Shown: in pieces, positions 8,137 to 17,386 of the stretch
How positions within the stretch are numbered: the stretch's first letter is position 1
Layout of the letters: each line of letters opens with the position of its first letter
Assembly: GCF_003390845.1 (NCBI RefSeq)
Contig: NZ_QMEK01000006.1
Span: 186,001 to 250,000 of the forward strand
DNA length: 64,000 bases
Reading direction: 5' to 3'
Source of the DNA: Tropicimonas sp. IMCC34043
GTDB lineage: Bacteria; Pseudomonadota; Alphaproteobacteria; Rhodobacterales; Rhodobacteraceae
The notes under the pieces: generated by a model
What the model saw: only the letters and a program-made list of their open reading frames with translations
Database searches by the model: none
What the model was told of the DNA's origin: nothing
Translations under genes and position numbers: made by a program

Positions 8137-11100
8137 ATGGCAACCCTTGTCCTTGCCGGCCTCGGCTCGGCGATCGGCGGCGCGATCGGCGGATCGTTTC
8201 TCGGCGTGGGAATGGCGGCGATCGGGCAGGCGGTCGGGGCCTATATCGGGTCCGTGATCGACCAAAAGCTCATGGGCGGCACCGCGGCCAGCCGGCAGGA
8301 GGGGCCGCGGCTTGACTCGCTCGACGTCATGACAAGCCAAGAGGGCGGGACCTTGCCCGAGATCGCCGGCCGCGTCGGGATCTCGGGGCAAGTGATCTGG
8401 GCGGCGCGGCTGAAAGAGGTCGTCGACAAGGACACGGAAACCTACGGCTCGGGCAAGCAAAAGCAGAAGCTCACGAATGTCTTCTACTATTACTTCGCAA
8501 GCTTCGCCGTCTCGCTCGGCGAGGGGCCGATCGCGCATGTCGGGCGGGTCTGGGCGGACGGCAAGGAACTGGACCTGTCCGACCTGATCCGCAAGGGCCG
8601 GTTTCGCGTCTACCATGGCAACGAAACTCAAATGCCGGATCGGCTGATCGAGGAAATCGAAGGCGCGGCCCCGGCCAATCGTGGCACGGCCTATGTCGTT
8701 TTCGAGGATCTTCCGCTTGCGGATTTCGGGAACCGCGTGCCGCAGATCAAGGTCGAGGTTTTCGGTCGGTCCGGGGAAATGGAAAACCTTGTTCGCGGCG
8801 TGAACATCATCCCCGGTTCGACCGAATGGGGATACAACACGAAGGTTGTCAAACAGGTCGCCTACGATGGGTTTGGCGACGTGATCGACGAACGGCCGGA
8901 AAACACGGTCCGTTACGAGAAGATTGCCGATTGGCGGCTGTCGGCCGACCTGATGCAAGCCGTTCTGCCGAACCTCGGCACCGCGTCGCTTGTCGTGTCC
9001 TGGTTCGGCGATGATCTTCGCGCCGGGCAATGCACGATCGAGCCGAAGGTCGAGTGGAAGGACAAGAAGACGACGCCCGTCTGGGGTGTCGGCGGTCTTG
9101 ATCGCGACGACGCCAGCGCCGTGACACGCGACGCCGAGAACCGCCCCGCCTATGGCTCGACCCCTTCCGATGCCTCTGTCGTGGCGGCAATCAAGGATCT
9201 GCGCGCGCGCGGCCTGCGGGTCGTGCTCTATCCCTTCGTGATGATGGACATAAAGGCGGAGTGGAACCTTCCCGACCCCTCGGGGATCGGGACGCAGGGC
9301 GCCTATCCGTGGCGCGGACGCATCGCGCCCGAGGCGGGCGAGGACGTCGACGCCGAGGTCGCGGCGTTCCTGTCGCGCTTTCGGCCCTTCATCCTGCATC
9401 TTGCGAGCCTTGCACGCGACGCCGGCGGCGTCGACGCTTTCCTGATCGGATCGGAAATGGTCGGGATGACGACGGCGCGCACGGCGTCGGGGGCTTATCC
9501 CTTCGTCGACGGCCTTGTCGCGCTCGCGGCCGACGTCAAGGCGATCCTGCCCAGCGCAAAGCTGTCCTATGCCGCCGACTGGTCGGAATATCATTCGCAC
9601 CGGGTCGGCGGCGACATCCGGTTTCATCTTGATCCGCTCTGGTCGAGCCCCGACGTCGATTTCGTCGGGATCGACAATTACATGCCTCTCTCCGACTGGC
9701 GGTCGAGCGAGACCCATGCCGATCTTGACCACGATGCCGGGATCACGACGCCCTACAACCTCGATTATCTGAAATCGAACGTCGAGGGCGGTGAGTATTT
9801 CGACTGGTATTATCTGACCGGGGAGGATCGCGACGCGCAGATCCGCACGAAGATCGAGGACCTTGCGCATGGCGAGCACTGGATCTTCCGGCAGAAGGCA
9901 ATCCGCGACTGGCACGCAAACTTCCACCATGACCGGCCGGGCGGTGTCCGCGCGGCGGCGCCGAGTGCGTGGGTTCCCGGCTCGAAACCGATCTGGTTCA
10001 CCGAAACCGGCTGCCCGGCCGTCGATCTTGGCGCCAATCAGCCGAATGTCTTCTGGTCGCCCGGCTCGGCCGAAAGCGCGCTGCCCTATTATTCGTCCGG
10101 CCTGCGCGACGATTACATGCAACGCCAGTTCCTGCGCGCGACCTTTGAATGGTGGGCGGACAATGGCGGCTCCGTTCTCGACCCCGCGGACATTCAGGTC
10201 TGGTGCTGGGACGCCCGGCCCTGGCCCGAGTTCCCGAACCGGACCGACCGTTGGTCCGACGGGCCGGATTGGCGGCTTGGGCATTGGCTGAACGGCCGCG
10301 CCGGCGCGGCCCCCGTGGCCGAGACGGTTTCCCGCCGCCTGATCGAGCGTCACGGCTTCACCGCCGGCGCGATCGCGATCGGGGATTGCCACGGACAGGC
10401 GGAAGGGTATGCGATTTCCGGGCCGGTGAGCTTTCGCGACTTCCTGCAACCGTTCGAGGTCGCGCTCGGGATCACCGCGCGCGAAGTTGGCGGACGGCTC
10501 GAATTTGGAACCTCGGCCGGCGCCCGCAAGGTCGCCGGGGTGACGGATGCCGACATGGTGCCGACAAGCGACGATGCGGCGCCCTACACCGCGACCCGGG
10601 CGGCGCTGGAAGACGTCGCCGGCGCGGCGATCGTCCGCTTTCGTGACGGGATCGGAGATTATGAAACCGCCGCGGTGCGATCCTCGATCGACAACGGACC
10701 GGAGGAAGGCGAGGCGATCGCGGACTCGCCGCTTGTGCTCGATTTCGACCGGGCTTCGGTCGCGGCCGACCGGATCTTGCGCACCGCGGCGGACGGGCGC
10801 GAGAGGCTTGTCTTCAAGCTGCCGCGATCCGCGACGCAGATCCGGCCCGGTGTCATCCTTCCGGTGACGCTCGGCGGACTACCGGTACGGTTTCTTGATG
10901 TCCAGCGCGTCGTCGACGGCGAGGCGCTGACGGTCGAGGCGCGATCCTTCAACCGCGCGACCTTCTCGGGCTCGGTCGGGGCCGCGCGTGGGACGCGCGG
11001 CGGCGCTGTCATCCCGGCAAGGTATGCGACGCTTGTCCCGCTCGATCTGCCGCAAATCGACGGGCTGCCGGGCGGCGCGGCGGCGGGATATTTCGTCGGG

Positions 11101-11952
11101 CATTCCTCGCCATGGCCCGGCATGATCGCCGTCGATCGCTCGACCGATCCCGCGGGCGGGTTCCGGACCGACACGCTGATCGAGGTTCCGGGGACGATCG
11201 GGCGCACGATCGCGACGCTTCCGGCCGCTGCGGCGTGGCGCTGGACGGAAGGCCCGCTGGACGTCGAAATGTATTCGGGCGCGAGCTTCGTCTCGCGTCC
11301 GGAAGCCGACGTGCTGGGCGGCCTGAATGGGCTTGCCGTGCTGCATCCGGGCGGGTGGGAGGTCGTGCAATTCCGCATGGCCGAGCTGATCGGGCCGAAC
11401 AGGTGGCGCCTGTCCGGCCTTCTGCGCGGCCAGCGTGGCACCGATCATCTGTGCGGCGATGCCCTTGGCGGTGGCGCGCGCGTCGTCTCGCTGGACGTGG
11501 CGGTGACAAAGGCGGCGGTATCGCAATCCGAGCTTGGGGCGCCGTTCTGGTATCGCTTCGGCCCGTCACAGACCGACCCAGAGGACCGCGCGACGCTGCA
11601 ACACAGCTTCGCGGGCGTAGGGCTGCGCCCGTTCCGGCCCTGTCGCCTGTCGGCGCTCTGGTCCGGCGGCGATCTTGTCGTCGACTGGATCAGGCGCACG
11701 CGGGCGCTTGTCGGGACCTGGCCGACAAGCGGGTTCGACCCGGTGCTCGGCGAGACGTCCGAAGCCTATGCCGTCGCGGTCAGGAGCGGCGGCGCGACCC
11801 TCCGCTCGGCGACCGTCACGTCGCCCGGTTGGACCTACACGGCCGCCATGCGGGCCGCCGACGGCGCATCGGGCGCGATCTCGGTCGAGGTCGCGCAACT
11901 GTCCGAAACCTATGGCCCGGGTCTTGCGGCCGAAATCACCCTGGAGGTTTGA
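8137..11952 (+). CDS. Large tail fibre/host-interaction protein with GTA TIM-barrel
   Basis: 1271 residues. The N-terminus has a Gly-rich hydrophobic segment (about 1-45) and a FYYYFASFAVSLGEGPI motif typical of phage tail tip proteins. The centre (about 230-600) contains a glycosidase-like TIM-barrel (GTA_TIM) with KLSYAADWSEYHSH and IWFTETGCPAVDLG motifs, then a phage-tail_3 region and beta-rich C-terminus with GLLRGQRGTD. It matches GTA gene 15 (megatron) in length and domain order and ends the tail-tip block. It is likely the receptor-contacting hub, possibly cleaving surface glycans. Confidence 0.9.
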   Translation: MATLVLAGLGSAIGGAIGGSFLGVGMAAIGQAVGAYIGSVIDQKLMGGTAASRQEGPRLDSLDVMTSQEGGTLPEIAGRVGISGQVIWAARLKEVVDKDTETYGSGKQKQKLTNVFYYYFASFAVSLGEGPIAHVGRVWADGKELDLSDLIRKGRFRVYHGNETQMPDRLIEEIEGAAPANRGTAYVVFEDLPLADFGNRVPQIKVEVFGRSGEMENLVRGVNIIPGSTEWGYNTKVVKQVAYDGFGDVIDERPENTVRYEKIADWRLSADLMQAVLPNLGTASLVVSWFGDDLRAGQCTIEPKVEWKDKKTTPVWGVGGLDRDDASAVTRDAENRPAYGSTPSDASVVAAIKDLRARGLRVVLYPFVMMDIKAEWNLPDPSGIGTQGAYPWRGRIAPEAGEDVDAEVAAFLSRFRPFILHLASLARDAGGVDAFLIGSEMVGMTTARTASGAYPFVDGLVALAADVKAILPSAKLSYAADWSEYHSHRVGGDIRFHLDPLWSSPDVDFVGIDNYMPLSDWRSSETHADLDHDAGITTPYNLDYLKSNVEGGEYFDWYYLTGEDRDAQIRTKIEDLAHGEHWIFRQKAIRDWHANFHHDRPGGVRAAAPSAWVPGSKPIWFTETGCPAVDLGANQPNVFWSPGSAESALPYYSSGLRDDYMQRQFLRATFEWWADNGGSVLDPADIQVWCWDARPWPEFPNRTDRWSDGPDWRLGHWLNGRAGAAPVAETVSRRLIERHGFTAGAIAIGDCHGQAEGYAISGPVSFRDFLQPFEVALGITAREVGGRLEFGTSAGARKVAGVTDADMVPTSDDAAPYTATRAALEDVAGAAIVRFRDGIGDYETAAVRSSIDNGPEEGEAIADSPLVLDFDRASVAADRILRTAADGRERLVFKLPRSATQIRPGVILPVTLGGLPVRFLDVQRVVDGEALTVEARSFNRATFSGSVGAARGTRGGAVIPARYATLVPLDLPQIDGLPGGAAAGYFVGHSSPWPGMIAVDRSTDPAGGFRTDTLIEVPGTIGRTIATLPAAAAWRWTEGPLDVEMYSGASFVSRPEADVLGGLNGLAVLHPGGWEVVQFRMAELIGPNRWRLSGLLRGQRGTDHLCGDALGGGARVVSLDVAVTKAAVSQSELGAPFWYRFGPSQTDPEDRATLQHSFAGVGLRPFRPCRLSALWSGGDLVVDWIRRTRALVGTWPTSGFDPVLGETSEAYAVAVRSGGATLRSATVTSPGWTYTAAMRAADGASGAISVEVAQLSETYGPGLAAEITLEV

Positions 11953-11955
11953 CGA

Positions 11956-12666
11956 ATGGCAAACACCGCCAACATGCGGTTTCCGCTGATCGCGGAGGGG
12001 CAGGCGCAACCGCATGTCATTGCGAACATGGGCGCGACCCTTTCCGATCTGGTCGCGGGCCGCACCGTCCTGTCGGCGTCGCTCGCGACGCCGCCGGTCG
12101 CCCCGGTCGAGGGCGACGCCTACATGCTGCCGTCCGGCGCCTCGGGCTGGACGTCGGCGGACGGCAACGATCCGGTCGGCGGCGATATTGCCCTGCGCCT
12201 CGCCGGCGCCTGGCACCGGATCGTGCCGGCACTCGGCTGGCGCTGGTATGTGCGCGACGAAGGCGGGGCGCGCATCTTCACCGCCGCTGGCTGGCGTGTC
12301 GGCGACGTCGTGACCGATGCCGGCGCGACCTTCGGCCTTCGCGTCGCCGAGGCGGTGCTCGACCTGTCGGGGGGCGCGACGGCCGCGGCCGGGCTTTTGC
12401 CGACGCGCGCGATCATCTGCGGCGTTTCAAGCTGGACGATCGCGACCGTGACCGGCGCGGCGTCCTATGACGTCGGGATTGCCGGTGAGCCGTCGAAATT
12501 TGGCGGATCGCTCGGCGCGCCTGCGGGGTCGAGCAACATCGGCGTTGTCGGGCCGTTCGCGACCTATGCGCCGGGCGACGTTCTTGTTACCGCGAACGGC
12601 GGCAGCTTCACCGGCGGGCGCGTCGGGCTTGCCGTGCTCGCCCTGGTGCCGGGGGTGCCTGTCTGA
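11956..12666 (+). CDS. DUF2793 phage protein
   Basis: 236 residues. The start (MANTANMRFPLIAEGQAQ-HV) and the motif P-x-x-P-V-E-G-D-A-Y with L-x-A-G-x-W are signatures of DUF2793, found at the ends of alphaproteobacterial prophage and GTA tail operons. Family members are thought to be tail fibre or head-spike accessory proteins, but no biochemical role is established. The C-terminal 90 residues form a beta-rich domain of the kind seen in fibre tips. Confidence 0.75.
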   Translation: MANTANMRFPLIAEGQAQPHVIANMGATLSDLVAGRTVLSASLATPPVAPVEGDAYMLPSGASGWTSADGNDPVGGDIALRLAGAWHRIVPALGWRWYVRDEGGARIFTAAGWRVGDVVTDAGATFGLRVAEAVLDLSGGATAAAGLLPTRAIICGVSSWTIATVTGAASYDVGIAGEPSKFGGSLGAPAGSSNIGVVGPFATYAPGDVLVTANGGSFTGGRVGLAVLALVPGVPV

Positions 12667-13127
12667 TGGTCTGGAAACTCTCGAGCGCGGCCGGACTCGA
12701 GTCCGCCGCCCGCGCCGCCCTGTCGGCCGCCTTTCCTCTCGCCCTCAACGCCTCGCGCGCACCGCGCCCGACGCCCGAGGCGCGCTTGCCGGCCTTCACG
12801 GTCACGGTCACGCCCGAGCAATCCGAGCCCGCCGGCATGGGGTCGGGCGAGCGGCTGATCGACGGCACCTTGCGGGTCGAGGTCTTCGCGAAGGCCGCAG
12901 CGCCCGACCGGCCCGAATTGGCGGATCTGGCGACCGACGTCGTGGGCGTGATCCTCGGCGACCCCGGCCTCGCGATCGAGCTTGGCGCGATCGACGCCGG
13001 AACCGTCACGATCGAGACCGAGGCCGAGGCCGCGGCCTTCGCGCGGATCGAGGTCGCGTTCGGGATTCAGTGGCTTGAGGCGCCCGCCGTCTCGGCCGGG
13101 GTCCGCGCCCGCTTCGGCCTCGCCTGA
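12666..13127 (+). CDS. Hypothetical phage protein, possibly tail terminator-like
   Basis: 153 residues. The layout is an N-terminal helix (LESAARAALSAAFPLAL), strands (AFTVTVTPEQSEP, GTLRVEVFAKA), a second helix pair (ADLATDVVGVILG) and a final strand (ARIEVAFGIQWL). This alpha/beta order resembles tail terminators (gpU/DUF3168-like), but the gene lies at the end rather than near the head-tail junction, and no diagnostic motif is seen. Translationally coupled to the preceding DUF2793 gene. Confidence 0.5.
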   Translation: MVWKLSSAAGLESAARAALSAAFPLALNASRAPRPTPEARLPAFTVTVTPEQSEPAGMGSGERLIDGTLRVEVFAKAAAPDRPELADLATDVVGVILGDPGLAIELGAIDAGTVTIETEAEAAAFARIEVAFGIQWLEAPAVSAGVRARFGLA

Positions 13128-13193
13128 CCGGGGAAGACTGCGAGGGGCGGCCGCGCCCTTCTGCACCCTCCGGCAATGTCCGGAGCTCAACCG

Positions 13194-13226
13194 AGAGCGC
13201 GCCCGCCCGGCGCGCTCTTGTCGTTT
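13194..13226 (+). terminator. Probable intrinsic terminator ending the tail operon
   Basis: A 9-bp perfect stem (AGAGCGCGC at 13194-13202 with GCGCGCTCT at 13210-13218) is followed by a T-rich stretch. It lies in the 143-bp gap between the last tail gene and the next gene. Confidence 0.55.
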
Positions 13227-13270
13227 CAACCGGAAGGGACGGCGCCGGAACGCGCCGGGAGGGGCAGGAA

Positions 13271-13567
13271 ATGACAGAAAACGACACCGGACCGAATTAT
13301 GGCCGGCGGCTCGACCGGATCGAGGGAAAGATCGACGATCTGTCCTCGGCGGTGGTCTCGCTTGCGCGGGTCGAGGAACGGCTTGTGACGCTGTTCAACC
13401 GAATGGCAAAGGTCGACGAAGTTCTGACCGCCACGGCGGGACGGCTTGCGACGCTTGAGACCACAAGTGCCAAGCGCGGCGTCGGGCTTGGCGCGGTCGA
13501 GCGGCTGTTCTGGATTGCCGTTGCGGCCCTTGTCGCCGCCGTGGTCCGGTTCGGGGCGGACCGATGA
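13271..13567 (+). CDS. Coiled-coil protein with C-terminal membrane anchor
   Basis: 98 residues. Residues about 10-70 are heptad-rich (RLDRIEGKIDDLSSAVVSLA), followed by a single C-terminal transmembrane helix (LFWIAVAALVAAVV). Small coiled-coil proteins with one terminal membrane segment near phage lysis or DNA-entry genes are often accessory holin or spanin-like proteins. No endolysin is visible beside it, so that is only a suggestion. Its stop overlaps the next gene. Confidence 0.6.
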   Translation: MTENDTGPNYGRRLDRIEGKIDDLSSAVVSLARVEERLVTLFNRMAKVDEVLTATAGRLATLETTSAKRGVGLGAVERLFWIAVAALVAAVVRFGADR

Positions 13568-14745
13568 AGGCGCCCGAGATTGTCAGGGGCCGCGCCCGGA
13601 CCGACGACGAACTGCGCGGCATTCTCGATTTCATCCTGCAGTGCGGCGGCAACGCGGCCGAGGCGGCGCGCCGGATGGGGATCGCCGATCGCTCGATTTA
13701 CGCGATCGTGGCGCGCGCCGCGGCGCGCGGGGTCGAGCCGTCCAATCCCGCCGAGGTTCCGGCCGGGCATGTCATCAAGGGCGTTTCGGTCCTGCACACA
13801 CTCGACCCCGCGACCGGCGCAATGGTCGAGCGCGCGCGCTGGACGAAGACCCGCGAGGAAGGGGTCACGCCCGAGGATTTTGTCGAGGCAATCCTTGCCG
13901 AAGCCGACACGCTGCGCGGTGCCGCGCCGATCGTCGCCCCGCCGGCCGTCGCATTCGATGCCGCCGAGCGGTTTCACCTGTTCCCGTGGCCCGACTTCCA
14001 CCTTGGCATGTTGGCCTGGGGCGCGGAAACCGGCGAGGATTACGATTTGAAGATCGCCGAGCGGCTGGTGATGGACGCTTTCGAACAACTGGTCGGGCAG
14101 ATGCCGGACGCCAATCAGGCAATTCTTCTCGGGCTTGGCGACCTGGTGCACTTCGACGATGACCGCAAGCGGACCGAACGCAGCGGCGCCGTTCTCGACG
14201 GCGACTCGCGGCACGCCAAGGTGCGCCGGGTCACGATCCGGCTTGTGATCTGGGCAATCCGGCTGCTGTTGTCGCGCTTCCCGCGGGTGCTGGTGCGCAT
14301 CCTGCCGGGCAACCACGACGAACGCACGGCGGGCGCGATCGCCGACGCGCTGTCGCTGATCTATGAGACCGAGCCGCGCGTCGAGTTCGATCTCGACCCG
14401 GGACTCTGGTGGTTCTTCCGCCGCGGCCTGGTGCAGATCGGCGCGACCCACGGACATACCTGCAAACCCGCGCAGATGCCCGGCGTCATGGCGGTGCGCC
14501 GGGCCGAGGATTGGGCCGCGGCGAAGGTGCGGCGGTTCTATCACGGGCATCTGCACAACCGCATGATCGGCGAGGAATTGGGGACGCCGATCGAGTGCCT
14601 TCAAACCGTCGCGCCCCCCGATGCCTGGCACGCCGGCGCCGGATATGGCGCGGGCCGGTCGCTGGTCGGCATCGGTTTCCACGACACGGCCGGCGAGATC
14701 GGCCGCGCCTATGTGAACATTCTCGACGGGAGGGTCGCGCAATGA
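13564..14745 (+). CDS. Phage metallophosphoesterase with N-terminal HTH
   Basis: 393 residues. An N-terminal helix-turn-helix (about 28-50, GGNAAEAARRMGIADRSIY) precedes a calcineurin-like phosphoesterase domain with all expected metal motifs: D-F-H (144-146), G-L-G-D-L (190-194), P-G-N-H-D-E, T-H-G-H-T and Y-H-G-H-L-H. Similar HTH-phosphoesterase proteins occur in many alphaproteobacterial phages; a DNA end-processing or nucleotide-handling role is assumed. Here it sits after the tail genes, beside a dNMP kinase, forming a small nucleic-acid metabolism pair. Confidence 0.85.
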   Translation: MKAPEIVRGRARTDDELRGILDFILQCGGNAAEAARRMGIADRSIYAIVARAAARGVEPSNPAEVPAGHVIKGVSVLHTLDPATGAMVERARWTKTREEGVTPEDFVEAILAEADTLRGAAPIVAPPAVAFDAAERFHLFPWPDFHLGMLAWGAETGEDYDLKIAERLVMDAFEQLVGQMPDANQAILLGLGDLVHFDDDRKRTERSGAVLDGDSRHAKVRRVTIRLVIWAIRLLLSRFPRVLVRILPGNHDERTAGAIADALSLIYETEPRVEFDLDPGLWWFFRRGLVQIGATHGHTCKPAQMPGVMAVRRAEDWAAAKVRRFYHGHLHNRMIGEELGTPIECLQTVAPPDAWHAGAGYGAGRSLVGIGFHDTAGEIGRAYVNILDGRVAQ

Positions 14746-15299
14746 CAGGGCGACTGATCGCGCTTGCTGGGCGGGCCGGGTCCGGCAAGTCGGCCGCCGC
14801 CAAGGCGCTGCCCTATGATTGGGACCGCCGCAAATTCGCCGACCCGCTCAAGAACATGCTGCGGGCACTCTATCGCACGGCGGGTCTTGCCGAGGCAGAG
14901 ATCGAACGCCGGATAGAAGGGGATCTGAAAGAGGTTCCTGACCCGATCCTGTGCGGCGCAACGCCCCGCTGGGCAATGCGAAGCCTTGGCACCGAATGGG
15001 GGCGCTGCCTGATCGACCCCGGGCTTTGGGTTTCGATCGCCGAGCGCGGCGTCGCCTCGGCGATAGCGGCCGGCCGCGCCGTCGTGATCGACGATTGCCG
15101 GTTTCCGAACGAAGCCGAGGCGGTCCGCCGGCTCGGCGGGCGCGTCGTGATGATCGAGCGGCCGGGCGCGGACGTCGCCGCGGCGCATAGTTCCGAGGCG
15201 TTCGATTTCACCGCCGACGCGACGATCTGGAACGTCGGCCCGCTTGAAGCCTTGAGGGACGCAGCCCGCGCCCTTGCAGACCGGGAGACAGAAGAATGA
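14742..15299 (+). CDS. Deoxynucleoside monophosphate kinase-like protein
   Basis: 185 residues. The P-loop G-R-A-G-S-G-K-S (10-17), the K-F-A-D-P-L-K segment, and the V-V-I-D-D-C-R-F-P-N-E-A-E motif are hallmarks of phage dNMP kinases of the T4 gp1 type. The enzyme would phosphorylate dNMPs released from host DNA. ATG overlaps the end of the phosphoesterase gene, so the two are coupled. Confidence 0.85.
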   Translation: MTGRLIALAGRAGSGKSAAAKALPYDWDRRKFADPLKNMLRALYRTAGLAEAEIERRIEGDLKEVPDPILCGATPRWAMRSLGTEWGRCLIDPGLWVSIAERGVASAIAAGRAVVIDDCRFPNEAEAVRRLGGRVVMIERPGADVAAAHSSEAFDFTADATIWNVGPLEALRDAARALADRETEE

Positions 15300-15583
15300 A
15301 CACATGGACGAACGTCGCCGAGGTTGTGCCCTGGGGCGAGGCGGCGGCCCCGGCCTATGAGCGGCCGTTCCCGCTGTGGGCGAGCGTGGCGACGCTGGAA
15401 ATCTCGACCGGCGGCTCGGTCGAGATCCAGACCCGCGACCACACGGGGGCGTGGGTCGCGCGCCAGACGGTCGCGGAAGCCAACTCCACCGGCATAGTGA
15501 AGCTCGACGTGGCAGCAACGCCTTCGCTGCGGATCAACCCGATCTCGGGCGCACATTTCAGAGTCACCTTCCCGATTGATTGA
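15296..15583 (+). CDS. Small beta-rich phage protein
   Basis: 95 residues, coupled to the dNMP kinase (overlap of 4 nt). The sequence alternates strand-like segments (VATLEISTGGSVEIQTRD, GIVKLDVAATPSLRINPI, HFRVTFPID), like small decoration or virion-surface proteins. No family is recognised. It is the last plus-strand gene of prophage 1 in this window; the cargo island follows convergently. Confidence 0.55.
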   Translation: MNTWTNVAEVVPWGEAAAPAYERPFPLWASVATLEISTGGSVEIQTRDHTGAWVARQTVAEANSTGIVKLDVAATPSLRINPISGAHFRVTFPID

Positions 15584-15720
15584 TCGGGGACGTCGACCGG
15601 CGGGCCGAGGGGTTCGCCGGTCGCCTGCGTTTTCGGGGTTGTGGCAGCGAACAGGGCCGCCACTCTTTGCCGGACTCGGGACTCGACGTATACAACGATT
15701 GGCCCATGGATAGGGGACGT

Positions 15721-17358
15721 TCAACCGTTCGGAGCCGTGTTTGCGGAGACCGAGGGGCCAAACTCCGCGAACGGGTCGGGAACGATTGAGCGGACTATAT
15801 TGAACAGCGCAGAGTCGGCATCCATTGCCTTACGGACAGCGCGTTCGTATTGTGAAGTTCCTCCATACCCTAGTTTTCGAGCGATCAGATTTAAAGAGCC
15901 GGTACTTTTTACCTTGTATCGTTTGATAACACCTAACCAATCTTTGTTCTTTACAAGTGTATTCAGGTCGCGCTCAGCATCCGCAAGCAGCTGCTTCCCA
16001 TCGACGGGAACCGTGAGGCTCTGGACTTCGTGAAAATGTTTATCAGTTGGCATTGATTGGACAAAGTCTTGACGGAACTTTCGGTAGGCCGTCTGCCGCG
16101 CCAAGCCCTCCGTGTTTCCTAGCCCAGAAAATGCCTCCGCAATCAGTTCCTCAAAACTAATGATCTCCGCCGACGCGTTTAGCATGTGTCGGACAACCTC
16201 CGGGTGATAATAAACGGATTCGATAGCATATACCCCAAGCGCAACAATGCCCGAACTGCGAAGCGATTCGAGATCGTGCCGATTATCGCAATCAACCAGC
16301 CCTCGACCAGTCATATGGTGGAGCATCGTGATCCTCTTTAGACTGAAAACTGCATCAACCACACCCTTGCAGTTACCAACCGGAATCACGTTGGCCTGCG
16401 GGAATAGTTTTTCATACATTGGCTTATCTCGGCTACTCTCATCACCTTCAACGAACAGAGCCTTGCTACGAGCGCCGAGAATTGCATCTGCGATTGCAGG
16501 CGGAAAATCAACAAGGTCGCAAAAGAACTCCGCTCGCCATCTTGGCTCAGGTTCATATTCGTACAAAACAAGAACTCTTGTCCCATATTCCTCACGCGGC
16601 AGCGTTAGATCATGCGTTGATACAACCCAGAACAAGTCCGGTCTGGTCAAACGGAGAAAGCTTAGAAGCGGGGATGAAATCGAACGGTGAAGGTGCCGTT
16701 CGGGCTCGTCAACCAGCATGAGTGAGCCGGCCTCGGCAAAAATCGTCTCACAAATCAGAATGAGCGCCGCGCGTTCACCATCTGACATCGCGCGGATTTC
16801 GAAAGATTTCGAATGGCCTTCCTTTTGGACGCAAAGCCCCGAATTTTCATCCCAAAATACCGAGATTGGAAATGATGCACTCCTAAGCGCAGAGTTTACA
16901 ACATCTATTGGACGTTTGGCGAAAATTTCATCAAGTTCTTTGGCACTTATTCCGGCACGATGTGCATTGACGTACTTTTCATTTGCGTGCTCGCCAATCG
17001 ACTTCAGTTGGAACAGCAATCTCCCCAGACGACCAGCATTATTGTGACCACTTCGCGTGAACCGAGAATTTGGGAGGTTAAATTGACCTTTCGCAATGTT
17101 CCCCATCTTTTGGGCCTCAGCCGCCGAAATCGAAACTGATGAAGAATCGAAAATAACCTCGCGGTTTCCAGATATGTGTACTACAGATTCCTCGTACCGA
17201 GCCCACTTGTGTAGGAGAGAAGATTTTCCAGAGCCGTTCGGGCCTATAACGTATAGCGCCGAACCTACGGGGATTTCCAAAGAAAGACTCGAGCCATTCA
17301 TCAACTTCAAGTCGAGCGTCTTTACTGTCTTTTGCTGCGACTCCGCATGGTTCTTCAT
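15721..17358 (-). CDS. Fused ABC-type ATPase and TOPRIM (DUF4435-like) protein, PARIS/OLD-like defence
   Basis: 545 residues from ATG 17358. N-terminal ABC/AAA ATPase: Walker A G-P-N-G-S-G-K-S-S (39-47), signature M-S-D-G-E-R (191-196), Walker B L-M-L-V-D-E-P-E-R-H-L-H (213-224), H-loop S-T-H-D (247-250). From about 298 a TOPRIM/DUF4435-like domain: A-L-F-V-E-G-D-E (acidic Glu304), then G-R-G-L-V-D-C-D-N (Asp356, Asp358). This joins in one chain what anti-phage PARIS systems encode as AriA (ATPase) and AriB (DUF4435 TOPRIM nuclease), and also recalls OLD nucleases. The gene follows the NDT/TIR-like gene in the same direction after a 28-nt gap. Base composition is AT-richer than the phage genes, consistent with imported cargo. 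The domain calls are motif-based; the defence role is inferred. Confidence 0.72.
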   Translation of the reverse strand: MKNHAESQQKTVKTLDLKLMNGSSLSLEIPVGSALYVIGPNGSGKSSLLHKWARYEESVVHISGNREVIFDSSSVSISAAEAQKMGNIAKGQFNLPNSRFTRSGHNNAGRLGRLLFQLKSIGEHANEKYVNAHRAGISAKELDEIFAKRPIDVVNSALRSASFPISVFWDENSGLCVQKEGHSKSFEIRAMSDGERAALILICETIFAEAGSLMLVDEPERHLHRSISSPLLSFLRLTRPDLFWVVSTHDLTLPREEYGTRVLVLYEYEPEPRWRAEFFCDLVDFPPAIADAILGARSKALFVEGDESSRDKPMYEKLFPQANVIPVGNCKGVVDAVFSLKRITMLHHMTGRGLVDCDNRHDLESLRSSGIVALGVYAIESVYYHPEVVRHMLNASAEIISFEELIAEAFSGLGNTEGLARQTAYRKFRQDFVQSMPTDKHFHEVQSLTVPVDGKQLLADAERDLNTLVKNKDWLGVIKRYKVKSTGSLNLIARKLGYGGTSQYERAVRKAMDADSALFNIVRSIVPDPFAEFGPSVSANTAPNG

Positions 17359-17386
17359 CGCTACCCAACCTTCTTTTAACGCCACA

